DNA from: Diphasiastrum complanatum | Lineage: Eukaryota > Streptophyta > Lycopodiopsida > Lycopodiales > Lycopodiaceae | Direction of reading: 5' to 3' | DNA: 64,000 nucleotides | Assembly (NCBI GenBank): GCA_029204225.1 | Contig: CM055110.1 | Coordinates: 36,917,065-36,981,064, forward strand | Shown here: positions 12,500 to 23,729 of the stretch, in pieces | Numbering within the stretch: position 1 is the first letter of the stretch | Layout of the letters: every line of letters begins with the position of its first letter | The notes under the pieces: model-generated | The model's database searches: none | What the model was told of the DNA's origin: nothing | Seen by the model: the letters and a program-made list of their open reading frames with translations, nothing else | Made by a program: the position numbers and the translations under genes

Positions 12500-13357
12500 T
12501 ATAATATTGAAGAAAAATCTCTCCATCTGCAATATCCAGCCGCAGAGTACATAGACATGATATACAGCTACAGCATAGACATGTACATGTATAAGCAGTT
12601 GGGTGCCAAGTACATACTATTGTTTGCCGGGTATTGGCATTTTAACAGGTTCTCAACCCGGGTATTCTAGTGACACGGGAACATGGGAGCATGGCTTTTC
12701 AGATGTACCACGCATTCCCAGACCTACTCTGGTTGGATCCTGCTGATCTTTTCAAGTGGAGTTTGGATCAACTTTTTTGTCTCTTTTCAGGTTGAAGGAG
12801 GGCGCCCAAAAGAGATCTTCGAGGAGCAATTTTTGGCACCCAAAAATCAGAATCTCAAATCTGATTTTTATGCAACCAGTTTTTAGCAAGTTTTGTTTGG
12901 AGGAGGGCTCCCAAAAATCTGCTACTGATTTTTGGTTGTGGTGTCTCCTTATCTTGCTGTTTTTGTTTTCATGTTTGCATTTGTGTAGGAGGGCGCCCAA
13001 AAATCAGTAAACCCTATTCAGGGTTAGGTCAACTTGTGGCTGGAAATTTGCAGATTCTCAGCAAGCAGTAGGGCGCTTTCAACAGCCCTATTGGAGTGTG
13101 TGTTGATCACACTATTTGGCTTCCCTATTGGGTTTTGGTGTAGGCTTCAATCGAAGCTAACCTAATTTTCAAGAAGTTGGTTTTTTTGTGCAGAAAGACA
13201 GCCATCTATCCATTATCTTTTGGGCACTTTGGTTGCAGATTGAAAGACATCTTGTGCTCCTACTTCAGCTCTTTGTTTGCTGCAAATTTTTGAGTAGATT
13301 TGGTTGTGGAAAGGCTCTCTTTCCTATCTACTACAAGCTGAAATTTTGTTGGAGGTA
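12500..13357 (+). other. Probable copia leader region
   Basis: Lies directly upstream of the copia gag at 13358. It contains three spaced copies of a GGAGGGCGCCCAAAA-like motif (near 12798, 12901 and 12988), each followed by CAAAAATC-type sequence. I found no tRNA-Met primer-binding site or LTR boundary, so the 5' end of the element is not defined. Confidence 0.45.
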
Positions 13358-14200
13358 ATGGCTAAAGGATCGGAAGCTATCGGTTCTTTGTTCAGTGAAG
13401 ATCGGTTGGATGGCACAAACTACTCCTTGTGGAGTTACATGATGAAGAATCTTCTCATAGCGAAAGGGCTGTGGAATCTGGTCAATGGTGATGAGGAAAG
13501 GCCTCCGTCTTTAACACCTCCTACACCTCGTGGATCATCATCATCAACATCATCTTCTACATCTTCGGAAGAACAAAAAAAGTGGGATAGAAGGGATGCA
13601 CAAGCACATTCTATAGCTACTGTTGTTGTGAAAAGATCTATCTTATCTCATATTAGGTCTTGTAAGACATCTAAAAGTGCGTGGGATACACTTTATACTA
13701 TGTATAGAGTCAAAAATCCAGCAAGAGTGGTGTATCTCAGAAACCAACTTCCTTTGTTGAGGATGCAAGAAGGGGATCAAGTGACCAATCACTTGACGAA
13801 GATCAAGGATCTTCGTGAGGATTGAGGATGCTCAATTTGTTTCCATTACTCTCAACTCATTACCTTCATCTTATCTTCCATTTGTTTCATCTTTGAGTAT
13901 CTCTCTTAGGGGACAACAACTCTCCTTTGATGAACTTGTTGGGCAACTTCTTCAAGAGGAGCAGACGAGGCAAAACTTTGCGGGTGACACTCAACAAGAT
14001 CAAGCTTTCTTCACGAAAGGCAAGGGCAAAGGCAAGTCAAAAGGAAAGGGGAAGCCTCTTTCCAAGGATGAGCAAAAGCCCATTGGAGGTCAAAATGTCA
14101 ACACTCAAAAGGAGAAAGGGAAGTGCCATTATTGCAAAAGGTATGGGCACTTCATTAAGGATTGTAAGAAGAAGCCTGCGAAAGAGGAGAGTAAAGGAAT
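13358..14200 (+). pseudogene. Copia gag with zinc knuckle (frameshifted)
   Basis: Starts at ATG 13358 with MAKGSEAIGSLFSEDRLDGT and NYSLWSYMMKNLLIAKGLW, the usual copia gag N-terminus. It continues through WDTLYTMYRVKNPARVVYLR to a frameshift near 13815. The next frame holds FDELVGQLLQEEQTRQNF, a lysine/glycine-rich stretch, and the CCHC zinc knuckle CHYCKRYGHFIKDC at 14124-14165. A serine-rich tract (13540-13570) is an insertion-like feature. Gag would form the particle around the retroelement RNA; the frameshift breaks it. Confidence 0.9.
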
Positions 14201-15060
14201 TGATACTAGTGCTTCACTTGCTACTTTGGAGCAAGAGCTTGAAGCTAGTGGTGATCTCTTCAACCAAGACTATGCTTTTGTGTCTAATATTGCTTTTACT
14301 AGTACTTCTACATCTATGAGAAATTCAGATTCTGTTTTGCAAGTTGCTGATTTTCAGCCCATTGAATGGGTGATTGATAGTGGTGCTACTCGTCATATGA
14401 CTTCTCGCAAAGAAGCATTCACTAAATTAGTGAAAGTGCAAAATGGAAGTAAGGTACAATGTGCGGATGATGCATCTTATTCTTGGAATTGTAGCCATCA
14501 TTCTGCCTAATGGTGAAGAAAAGTACATTAAAGCAAGGACTAGTTGTTGAGTTCAAAGAAGATAAGTGTCTTGTCAAGGATCTTAAAAGATCACTCTTGA
14601 TTATTGTTTCGGGAACAATGCATGCTAGCTTATTCATTATGGATACCTATGAGCGACGAATTCCTTTTACATGTCTTGTTGCTTCTACATCACAATCATT
14701 GGAGTTGGCTAAATTGTGGCACGCAAGGTTTGGGCATCTCAACTTTGTTTGAAGAAGCTGAAAACATTTGATATGGTAGAAGACATTCCTACTATTGAGC
14801 AGCCGGAAGGGCATGTATGCGAGGGGTGCATACTTGGAAAGTTTCAAAGGAAACCTTTTCCAATTGATGGAACTATAAAGGTTCTTGATAAATTTGATTT
14901 GGTTCATAGTGATGTTGTGGTCCAATGAGGACCGAATCCATTGGAAATTGCATCTATTTTGTGACTTTTATTGATGACTTTTCCCGTTTTACATGGATCT
15001 ATCCTATGAAAGCTAAATCGGAAGTTTTTCAACGTTTCAAAGATTTTCTAGCAATGGTGG
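14200..15060 (+). pseudogene. Copia protease and partial integrase
   Basis: Protease active site WVIDSGATRHMTSRKEAF at about 14368-14421 with an intact DSGAT. After a frameshift near 14500 come VEFKEDKCLVKDL, then LWHARFGHLNF and CEGCILGKFQRKPFP (integrase zinc-binding region), DLVHSDVV (first catalytic Asp, disrupted after VV), and FVTFIDDFSRFTWIYPMKAK. The frame ends in KKQQQEQW-type low-complexity sequence, so the second Asp and the Glu are missing. Confidence 0.85.
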
Positions 15061-15420
15061 AAAAAAAACAACAACAAGAGCAATGGAGAGCAATGCTTAG
15101 CCAAACTGTAAAACTGGAATACACAATGAGCATCTAAGTACTCTACCTGGATGTGGCCAAATGCCACCAAACCCTAAGGTTAACCACTTACTAATTGTAG
15201 GGCACCCCCAAAAGTCAAGATAGGGCCCCTAAACAAAATTAGACCCCTAAGGACCCACGAGTAAGTACATGACCAAAATTGGGTCCAACTGAACTTAAGA
15301 CAAACTTAAGATGGCCTAAATAACTAAATACCCATGGTTACACAAATCTCGACCTTTTGGGTCAAAGTAACCTATGGATTAACTTTAGCATAGTCATTTA
15401 TTTCTAGCAAAAGATTGCAG
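15061..15420. other. Junction and probable hAT intron
   Basis: Non-coding sequence between the copia truncation and the DUF659 exon. It ends in an apparent splice acceptor AAAGATTGCAG at 15410-15420, so the right part is probably a hAT intron. The left hAT terminus was not found. Confidence 0.45.
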
Positions 15421-15690
15421 TCTGCGGGCCCAGCTACACACCACCCACAGCCGACGCGCTTCGCGGCCCTTTGCTCTAGGGGATGGTTGCCGAGGTCAAA
15501 GAGAGACTAGCCGCATTGCAAAAGGGCTGGGATTTGTACGGCTGTTCCATCATGGCTGATGGGTGGACTGATCGTCGTAAACGTCCACTCATCAACATCA
15601 TTGTGTCCAGCTGCTACGGTTCCATGTTCCTCCGCAGCATCGACGCCTCCGAGGCAGGGAGAGTACACACGGTGGAGTACATCTTCGTCG
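15421..15690 (+). pseudogene. hAT transposase DUF659 domain
   Basis: After the acceptor at 15420 the frame reads CGPSYTPPTADALRGPLL, one in-frame stop, then EVKERLAALQKGWDLYGCSI, MADGWTDRRKRPLINIIVSS and FLRSIDASEAGRVHTVEYIF. This is the DUF659 block of plant hAT transposases, whose invariant DGWTDRR and SxDAS motifs are clear. After VEYIF it runs into a repeat that also occurs at 16035-16120. DUF659 is the N-terminal part of the RNase H-like hAT catalytic fold. The stop and the repeat junction make it a pseudogene. Confidence 0.85.
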
Positions 15691-16120
15691 ATCGGGACCT
15701 GAAAATATTTGGAATTGACCTAAATGGTCCAGGAATATAGTCTACAGGTTCGTGAACCCGATATGGACCTAACGGACTTGGCCTTGCTCGATTCGGGCAT
15801 CATTGATCAAAATGGCTCTTCGATGGGAGAGTTACGCGTTTAGGTCACGCGAAATGGACTAGTTTTGCAGCTTTCTGTCCGACAGCGCCATTTCTCCAAA
15901 CGGGATCCGTTTCAGGTGTCGTTTGTTTTGGCCAGTGGACAAGATCGATATGAACCTATGGGAATAGACAAGACGAGGAACGGACCGACGGTCGGCTCAG
16001 AACGTTCGTCCGAAGTTCGACGTTTGACAGGGCTCCAGGGACACTTCGTCGGCCGAGAACTGAACACATCTAAAATTGACCCAAATGGTCCAGGAATATA
16101 GTCCACAGGTTCGTGAACGA
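15680..16120. repeat. Pair of ~80-bp direct repeats
   Basis: Two diverged copies (about 15680-15760 and 16035-16120) start TTCGTCG and share GGTCCAGGAATATAGT and ACAGGTTCGTGAAC. A third copy of the core occurs at 32851-32876 in hAT copy B, so this is a hAT family component. Confidence 0.75.
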
Positions 16121-16433
16121 CATAGTAGTGTGTAGGTCTTCTGGTTCCCTGTCATGAATGACACAGTTCTGCTTAGTAATTAGCAAGTTGTTGAAGTTCA
16201 TCCCGGGGGAAACCGATCTCATCACAGAAGACATAGTGGTGTGTAGGTCTTGTGGTGCCCTCTAGTGAATGACACAGTTCTGCTTAGTAATTAGGCTGTT
16301 GAAGTTCATCCGGGGCGAAACTGATCTCATCATATAAGACATAGTAGTGTTTAGGTCTTGTGGTTCCCTGCAGTGAATGGCACAGTTTTGCTTAGTGATT
16401 AGTAAGCTGTTGAAGTTCATCCGGAGAGCGCAT
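16119..16433. repeat. Three tandem copies of a ~110-bp unit
   Basis: Units begin GACATAGT at 16119, 16230 and 16338 (111 bp, 108 bp and a partial of about 96 bp). Each contains GGTCTT, CACAGTT and TTGAAGTTCATCC. It lies inside hAT relic A just before the 55-bp array. Confidence 0.9.
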
Positions 16434-16466
16434 CGTTACATGGTTCCGTATTGTACGTACAATAGC

Positions 16467-17195
16467 GAGCATTCATTTCTCCCAGAGACTTGTGGTCTTG
16501 AGATCTTGACACTCTTCTGGCGAGCATTCACTTATTCCAAAAACTTGTGGTCTTCAGAGCTTGTTACCCTTCTGGTGAGCATTCATTTCTCCCAGAGATT
16601 TGTGGTCTTGAGAGTTTGACACTCTTCTTTTGAGCATTCACTTATCCCAAAAACTTGTGGTCTTCAGAGCTTGTCACTCTTCTGGTGAGCATTCATTTCT
16701 CCCAGAGACTTGTGGTCTTGAGAGCTTGACACTCTTCTGGTGAGCATTCACTTATCCCAAAAACATGTGGTCTTCAGAGCTTGTCACTCTTCTGGTGAGC
16801 ATTCATTTCTCCCAGAAATCTGTGGTCTTCAGAGCTTGTCACTCTTCTGGTGAGCATTCATTTCTCCCAGAAACCTGTGGTCTTCAGAGCTTGTCACTCT
16901 TCTGGTGAGCATTCATTTCTCCCAAAAACTTGTGGTCTTCAGAGCTTGTCACTCTTCTGGTGAGCATTCATTTCTCCCAGAAACCTGTGGTCTTCAGAGC
17001 TTTTCACTCTTCTAATGACCATTCACTTATCCCAAAAACTTGTGGTCTTCAGAGCTTGTCACTCTTCTGGTGAGCATTCATTTCTCCGAGAAACCGTGGT
17101 CTTCAGAGATTGTCACTCTTTTGGTGAGCATTCACTTCTCCCAAATCTTTTGGTCTTGAGCGAGTCATTCTACTGGTGAGCATTCACTTCCCTTT
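16467..17195. repeat. 55-bp tandem array, ~13 units, partly dimeric
   Basis: Units begin GAGCATTCA and end ACTCTTCTGGT; typical length 55 bp, with units 12 and 13 slightly shorter. About 13 full units plus one partial. Units 1-6 alternate between two types: one with TTTCTCCCAGAG and GTCTTGAGA, the other with CTTATCCCAAAA and GTCTTCAGA, giving a 110-bp dimer. Units 7-13 are more uniform or mixed. A single related unit (CTTCTCCCAAAAAATCTTCT and GGTCTTGAGAG) lies at about 32983-33012 in hAT copy B. Confidence 0.95.
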
Positions 17196-17698
17196 CTGAA
17201 ACTAATTGCACCCTTCACTGCATTGCATTTTGAGAGGTAAATATGAAATAACATACCTAGTCAGAGATAAATCTGAACACAAGCAAATATCTGCCAAGAC
17301 TATGTGGTAGTATAAATCGAAGAGGTCGATTTCATCACACTTAAGATCTACAATGCTGAAACCCTAAACCACATCTGATGATAAAGCTCGGACAAAAGTT
17401 TGTTCTTGTCTGGAAACTAGTTCACATGGGAAAGCAATAAAGCATATCAAGGATATGCCTGATACAAATGCTTGCTCTTCTTGCCAGAGAGAGAGAGATT
17501 GCGAGAGTGCGAGGGAGAGTTTGCTTGTCAAAATTACAAATTGTTTGCTTTTTCAAGCCCGACTTTGTGACATCCCAGTTATGGGAGGCATGGGCAATGG
17601 ATAGGTTTTTTGCAAATTTTTTTGGTACCTTTTTCATTTTTTTTAACCGGAGGGGGAAGGCAGTCACCGTCCACCCCTAATAATTAATTCCGAGGAAA
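17196..17698. other. hAT relic A 3' region before gypsy insertion
   Basis: No gene. Its last part (TTTTAACCGGAGGGGGAAGG and AATTAATTCCGAGG) matches hAT copy B at 33108-33160, which shows that it is hAT DNA cut by the gypsy insertion. Confidence 0.6.
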
Positions 17699-17703
17699 GG
17701 TAG
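17699..17703. repeat. Target-site duplication GGTAG (left)
   Basis: GGTAG at 17699-17703 and again at 24088-24092 directly flank the gypsy LTRs, as expected for a 5-bp LTR-retrotransposon target duplication. Confidence 0.95.
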
Positions 17704-18061
17704 TGTAAGAGATCCTAACACCATAGTAGGGCAAACACTAACTGAACCACCCAGCCTTGCCTACTCCCTGATATGAAGCAAGCCCCTCCTAGCCCAGTGT
17801 GAGGCCTGGTAGCATGCATACTGCCAAGTGTCAGCCACATGGCTCTAACGTGGCTGACTGCATGTCGGGACCCAACGTGGGGCCCTATCTTGCTGATAGG
17901 GTCCCTAGGCTGTGTTAGGCCCGCCATAGCTATGGACCGTGCTGGGGCACACTACTCACATTGTCTTGCCTTGTTGGTCATGTACATTGGACGCGACCCT
18001 GACTGTGGTATCTGACCTCCTGTGTTCTTTAGGGTTCGGCACTGGTCACGTGCTCGTAACA
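17704..18061 (-). repeat. Gypsy 3' LTR
   Basis: 358 bp, starting TGTAAGAGATCC and ending GTGCTCGTAACA on the plus strand. Being the left LTR of a minus-strand element, it is the 3' LTR. Confidence 0.95.
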
Positions 18062-18075
18062 CTCCCTCCCCCTTA
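18062..18075 (-). promoter_or_regulatory. Gypsy polypurine tract
   Basis: Minus strand AAGGGGGAGGGAG directly abuts the 3' LTR; it is the expected primer site for plus-strand DNA synthesis. Confidence 0.9.
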
Positions 18076-18099
18076 AGAACCGTCTTGGTCCTCTAAGAC

Positions 18100-18684
18100 A
18101 GTCTGGAAAAATCTTGCGAAGGACGCTACCTCTTTCCCAAGTGGCATTCTCAACAGGCTGATCATTCCACTTGACCAGATATTCTCGGTATAGAGTTACG
18201 AGTATGACGAGTCTGCGTCTCTCTACTATCAAGAATCTCCTCTGGCTCATATGGAGGTTGCTAAGAATCCAATGGGAGAACTAGAACACCGTCCCCTACC
18301 AAATTTTCTGATCTGGTTAAGGCTTTTCGTAACTGACTTACATGAAAAATTGGAAAAACCTTACTGCTGTGTGGCCTCGCCTAGTCTCCTACTGATGGTA
18401 AAAGGACCACAATACCTAGGAGACAACTTAGCACACACTCCTGATTTGAGGGTTTTAGAGTCAACTGGGACTCTCAAGTAGACTTTCTCACCAGCGGAGA
18501 ACTGCACATCCCGTTTGCGTGGATTTGCATAATGCCTGGCTCGATCCTGGGACTGCCTAATGCTACGCTTAGCATGTTCTATCATCTGGTTTAGGTCCTC
18601 TAAAAAGTTTCTGGCTGCTTCAACTTTTTCTTGTTTAAACCCTACAGTTGTGGGTGAGCGTGGTTGAAAATCGTACATCAGCAT
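18100..18684 (-). pseudogene. Gypsy integrase C-terminus and chromodomain
   Basis: The first part reads EKVYLRVPVDSKTLKSGVCA and KLSPRYCGPFTISRRLGEA, the C-terminal integrase region with the GPF motif of chromoviruses. Further on come EPEEILDSRE and, after a frameshift, YREYLVKWNDQPVENATWER, a chromodomain with its aromatic and YLVKW core. Chromodomains of this family steer integration by binding chromatin marks. A frameshift within the chromodomain linker breaks the frame. Confidence 0.9.
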
Positions 18685-19358
18685 AAATGGGCTGTATCCC
18701 TAGCTGAATGTTTGGTATTGTTATAAGCAAACTCTAATATCGAGAGATACTCCTCCCAATTAGTTTGCTTTTTGCTGACGTATGCTCGAAGCATATCCTC
18801 CAGCACCTGATTTACCCTCTCTGTTTGATCGTCCGCCGTCTGTGGATGGTCGGTGGTACTAAGTTTAGTATGGAGATGATGGAATATTGCCCTCCAAAAA
18901 TTTCCATTAAACTTACTGTCCCGGTCGTTGATTATGCCGGAAGGTAGACCGTACAATTTAAATAACCCATCTACAAACAACCTCGCTAACTCTGGAGCTC
19001 TAACGGTTGTTTTGGTCGGAATAAAATGAGCCATTTGGGTCAGACGGTCAACTATGATCCATATAGCATCATTACCCTTTTGGGTTTTAGGCAAGCCTAC
19101 TATAAAATCCATGGAGATACTCTCCCATTTACCAGCTGGTATATCTAAGGGCTGTAACAACCCTCCTGCCTTTAAACGCTCTGCTTTATTTACTTGACAT
19201 TTCTGGCAACTAGTTACATATTGTTGGACGTCCTTTTTCATACTGGGCCAGAAAAATTGCCTACGAAGAAGCTCATAGGTCTTCTGAATGCCTGGGTGCC
19301 CCGCACTAAGATTGTCATGACACTCATATAGGACCTGCTGCCTATAATCCTCACACAT
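18678..19358 (-). pseudogene. Gypsy integrase core
   Basis: 226-aa frame with the zinc-binding part (HDNLSAGHPGIQKTYELL and CQKCQVNKAERL, HHCC) and the catalytic core: SMDFIVGLPKTQKGNDAI (first Asp), INDRDSKFNGNFW (second Asp) and QTERVNQVLEDMLRAY (Glu). HPQTADDQTERVN departs slightly from the usual HPQTDGQTERVN. The core itself is open, but it is cut off from the C-terminal part by a frameshift near 18680. Confidence 0.95.
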
Positions 19359-19421
19359 ACTCTATCTCCATAGAGCAAGTACTCATCCTGAATGGAATAC
19401 TTTTTCCATTTGATCCTTGAG

Positions 19422-21205
19422 TCAACTGACCCTCAACCACTGGGGTTTGCTTGGGTAATACAGGCTCAAAATCCTCCACGTCATCAGACGTACGGACTCA
19501 TCATCATTCTCAACGGAAGCTGCTGTATTCTTGGATGAACTGGTACCAACCCTGGGAACTGGTTCTGGAGTCTCTAACTGTCTGCTCTGGACTGAGTTCC
19601 AGATAATAGAGAAGAATGCATCATGCTGGCACTTCCCTCTCAAGGACTCGAGTAACTCATTACGAATCTGAGTAAAACTCAGCTCGTTTATCATAGGCAT
19701 TCTACTAAGTGCATCTGCTACTGTATTGAATTTCCCCCGTCTATATCTGATAGACATATCAAACTCTTGCATTAACTCAGCCCAACGAGCCTTCCAACCT
19801 CAAAGCTCAGGCTAATTGCAAAGGTATCTAAGACTTTCATGGTCTGTCAGGACCTCAAAGTTGGCACCATACAAATAATGCCTCCAAGTCTTAAGGGCGT
19901 GAACTATAGAAAAGAGTTCCTTTTCATAGGCATATTGTACCTAGTCTGAGCTGGCTCGAGTTTTTTACTCTCGAACGCAACTGGTCGTCCACTCTGAGTT
20001 AGTACAGCACCAACTGCAAAGTCGCTAGCATCTGTTTTGACCACAAATGGCTGATTGGGGTCGACGACTTTTAAAACTGGTGCTATAGCTAAGGCTGTTA
20101 TGAGAGCATCAAAGCTCTCCTGCTGTGCGGACTCCCAAATGAACTCCTTTCCCTTCCCCTTAAGAAGATTTGTCATGGGAACTGCTATCTGAGCATATTC
20201 CTTGACAAATCGTCTGTAATATCCCGCCAAACCAAGAAAGATTTGAAGCTTTAAGAGATTATGAGGTCTCAGCCAACTGAGTATGGCTTTAACCTTACTG
20301 GGGTCCATCTTAATCCCATCTGCCGAGATAATGTGACCCAAATAAGCTACTTCTTCAACGAAGAATTCACACTTAGGTTTCTTAGCATAAAGCTTATGCT
20401 TTATGAGCAGTCGAAACAGCTTTCTGAGGTGTTTAAGATGCTCCTTCCTCGTTTTACTGTAGACGAGGATGTCATCTAAAAATACGACTACAAACTTACC
20501 TAAGTATGGTCTGCGGACACTGTTCATCAAGGTCATAAAAGTAGCTGGAGCATTTGTGAGCCCAAAAGGCATCACCTTAAACTCATAATGACCATGACGA
20601 GTCCTAAAGGCTGTTTTCGGGACATCTTCCGACTTTATACGGACTTGATGATATCCCGATCTGAGGTCAATTTTACTGAAAAACTTAGTCCCGTTGAGTT
20701 GATCAAACAACTCGTCTGCCCAAGGCATAGGATACTTATTCTTGATTGTGACTTTATTGAGGGCTCTGTAATCTACGCAAAGACGCATAGACCTCTCTTT
20801 CTTTTTCACCAAAAGGACTGGTGAGGCCCATGGTGAACTACTGGTCTGAATTTGGCCTTTCCCAAGATAATCTGTTAACTGCCTAGTTATTTCTTCATCC
20901 TCTGTTCGGCTGACCTGATACGGAGGTTTAGAAACAGGTGCTGTACCTGGTACTAGGTTTATTACATGATCTACCTCTCTACTAGGTGGTAAACCATGTG
21001 GTAAATCTTCAGGAAAAACATCTTTAAATTTAGACAATAAAGTTTTTGATTTACTGATTTTTTGCGATAAAGAACCGGAAATAGAAACTTCAGGAATACA
21101 CTGAAAGTCACATAAGAATACCTGATGGTCGTCGTCTCCGATTAGCTGACAGAGCTCTGAACTGCAGACCATAGGGCTGTTGGGAACATCATGCTCCCCA
21201 TGCAA
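19422..21205 (-). pseudogene. Gypsy reverse transcriptase and RNase H
   Basis: RT blocks in order: [72 protein letters not shown] and [13 protein letters not shown] (catalytic FLDD in place of YVDD). Then YLGHIIS and the RNase H start [15 protein letters not shown]. The frame breaks near 19904 and resumes in a second frame (19422-19772) with GKFNTVADALSRMP, the RNase H end. It would copy element RNA to DNA; stops and frameshifts make it inactive. Confidence 0.95.
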
Positions 21206-21454
21206 CTGGATCTCTCGGCCTTTATACTGAAAGCTGAGGGTGTTCTCCTGATAATTTTTGTGGAGGGAAGGTCCTAAGCTGTAGAGCTAGTCTCTCCCGA
21301 GAACAATATCTGTGCGATCCAGGTGCATTATCTGAAAGTTTATTTCATCTTAGTACCCCTGAATACCAAGATTTAAATTACTTACCATAATTTCCCAAAT
21401 TTTCTTATCTTCACCCTTAGCTAATGAAACTATGTACCTATGCTGACTAGGTAC

Positions 21455-21860
21455 TTATGGAAGTCTGAGTTTTTTAACTAGGGTGTAGTTGATGAAATTA
21501 TGGGTCACCCCATCATCAACCATAACTCTGATTGACTGGTCACCAACTTTCCCATGCATACGTACTAGGTCATGCGGCCCAAAACTGAAAGGTCTCGCTA
21601 GCATTGCAAAGGTCAGCTGGCAACAGTGTTCATGGTCTTCATGAAACACTTTGATCTCGGAAGCTGCCAAGTCACTGGGGAAACTTACGGTCTGAACAAG
21701 ATGGACTTGTTTTTTATCTTTTTTATCTTTCTTAGTGAAAGGCCCCTTGGGACACTGTCTGACTGTGTGTCACTTGCCCATGCAAAGCACAAACGTTCTT
21801 GTTTGGCTTTCTCAAAATCTTCTGGTTTTAAGGGTTGTATGAGCGATGGGCGTTTCTGAG
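21455..21860 (-). pseudogene. Gypsy zinc knuckle and protease
   Basis: Around 21725-21800 the minus strand encodes the CCHC knuckle pattern (LCFA in one frame, then MGK, a stop, HTVRQCPKGPFTKK in the next), so one frameshift and one TGA disrupt it. The protease at 21455-21670 reads VMVDDGVTHNFIN; the usual D-S/T-G is DDG here, which would probably impair the aspartic protease. Confidence 0.85.
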
Positions 21861-21879
21861 GAGCTCCACTCTTAACTTT

Positions 21880-22821
21880 ATCTTCTTTCTTTCTTTTTTA
21901 AAATTTCTTTTTAAATTGAAATTATTTCTGAGGAGGCTGCTCAGAAAGAGGCTGTTGTCTCGTCTTCTTTCTACCCACTGAATCATCATAGACTTGAGCG
22001 TATCTACGAGCTTGCTCTAGGGTAGTGGGCGAGTTTCTCTGAACCTCTACTTTATACTCATCTTTGAGGCCACGGACAAATCCCCTGACGTTTTGATAGT
22101 CATCCATATTTTTAATTTTTAAGATTGCCTCTCGATACTGCGAGATATATTGGATTAAGGATTTGTCCATTACTGTTTTCTCCCAGGCTTCCCAAGCTCT
22201 ATCAAGTTCATTTTCTAGTAGAAATTATCTTAGGAAGGCCTCTTCAAAGGCTTTCCATGACCGGGGAGTCTGCCCAGTCTCCTGGAGATTTAACCACCAC
22301 TTATAGGCCATGGGCCCTAGGGAAAGACTGGCCTCAAGAGCTTGCAAATGGTCAGGGGTCTGTTTAAGAGCATGAATGTTCTTCCATTTGCTGAGGAAGG
22401 TTTGTAGAATATATGCGTTTCTATCTTTCTCTTCCCCAATAAAAGTAGCATGCTTTAAGTCTTTAAAGACACTGGGGTGAGACCGCATAGGCTCACCCGA
22501 AACTAATGGAAGTGGAGAAGGGGACAACTGAGAAGTGGAGGGGAGGCTTCCTTTCGCGGAACTCAAAATCAAGCCTTTGAGTTCAGCAAACGAGTCGTCC
22601 ACACTGGACTTGAAATTGGCTAACGCCAACTTCAGTTCATCCACTTTTGTTACCAAATGGAGAAACTGCTCCTTGGTAACCAATTCGTCAAGTTCTTCGG
22701 CAGATTGTTCCTGCTCTTCAACTTCCATTGGTTCTTTCCCCTTACTGAAAGCCAAGGCTTCTGTTTCAAGTTTGTCGATGCCTCTCTTCAGGGGTTGATC
22801 AAGTCCCTGAGGAGTGGTCAT
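21880..22821 (-). pseudogene. Gypsy gag
   Basis: Starts with MTTPQGLDQPLKRGIDKLET and includes a glutamate-rich coiled region (EQEQSAEELDELVTKEQFLH), then the gag capsid block YKWWLNLQETGQTPRSWKAF. It meets a stop near 22225 and continues with NVRGFVRGLKDEYKVEV. Both are hallmarks of the plant Ty3/gypsy gag domain. Confidence 0.9.
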
Positions 22822-23714
22822 TTTCAGAACTGAAAGAGAGGTACCTTAACTTCTCAAAGAAAGTTAAAAAGATTAATTTACAACTATACAAAGGAAGGGA
22901 AAGAAAACTTAGCTGTTTCTGTGGACTGTACTTTCAAAGAACATATCAAGAAAAGCCCTCTCAGCTCTTCCACAACAATTTTCAGACCTGCTGTCCAGAA
23001 AATCAGCAACCTGTCCGGCCCGAATTTCTCTGATTTGGGCCCAAAAACAATTGCATCTGAATTCTTTAAGCACCCTGCTCGCTCGTTGGACAGCTATTTT
23101 GTCTGCGCCCCCAAAATGGTTTCAAAAATTTCATTTTCAAAGGACCTTTGGAGCACTGGACCTGCAATAGGAATATGCTCCAAATAACTCAGATTTGCAG
23201 CCGAACAAGGATCCCAATTTCTGAAATTTTAGCAGCTCTCTGATCGCTGACCTGTCCCCTGTCTGATCTCTGAATCTGATCTAAAAAATCAGGCTCCTAG
23301 CCTAAATCTGAAGATAGGAATCTGATTTGTGAGGATAGGTACATTCGCTATCTGAGTAGAGACCTGGCTGCCCTGAAAACACTCAAAAATCACTGATTTT
23401 TGTCTGAAAACAGAGGTAGATTTGCTACACACCTCTCCCTGTCCAGCGCTGGACCTGCTCTAAGTTTTCCACCTAAAATCCGCTCAGTATTCATCTATCT
23501 ATACACAAAAAACAGGGGTAGATCCCTGATTTTCCAGCGCTGAACCTTTGCAAGGAATTTTGACTCAGAACAATTGAAAATCCCCACAAATTTGGATGAG
23601 TAGCAGGCTGTTCCTAAAGCAACTTCTCTCCTCTCCTCTTTTCTGAAAATCTAAGAATTCTTTCCTACCTTTTGATAGCTTTCTCTACTGCTGCTCCTAA
23701 GCTTCCAAAGGGGA
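22822..23714 (-). other. Gypsy 5' leader
   Basis: About 0.9 kb between the primer-binding site and the gag start. It is rich in CAGCGCTG and TCTGAAAATC-like words; no conserved protein was seen. Confidence 0.6.
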
Positions 23715-23728
23715 TGGCTCTAATACCA
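23715..23728 (-). promoter_or_regulatory. Gypsy primer-binding site (tRNA-Met type)
   Basis: Minus strand TGGTATTAGAGCCA, one base inside the 5' LTR. It differs by one base from the usual TGGTATCAGAGCCA, complementary to initiator tRNA-Met. Confidence 0.9.
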
Positions 23729-23729
23729 G

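Larger units (their letters stand above)
13358..15060 (+). mobile_element. Truncated Ty1/copia element (plus)
   Basis: Copia element with gag, zinc knuckle, protease, GAG-pre-integrase and the first part of the integrase, ending abruptly near 15060 inside the integrase core before the second catalytic Asp. RT, RNase H and a 3' LTR are absent. The sequence then passes into hAT-related DNA. Confidence 0.85.

Noticed and set aside
15912-16106. Minus-strand 64-aa ORF
   Set aside because: Falls in the duplicated hAT-associated repeat; a matching frame at 32679-32894 is also repeat-derived.
16467-17195. Regular repeats that could be mistaken for a CRISPR array
   Set aside because: Units are contiguous 55-bp tandem copies with no unique spacers, and the sequence is from a plant nucleus.
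22535-22798. Plus-strand serine-rich frame
   Set aside because: Antisense of the gypsy gag.
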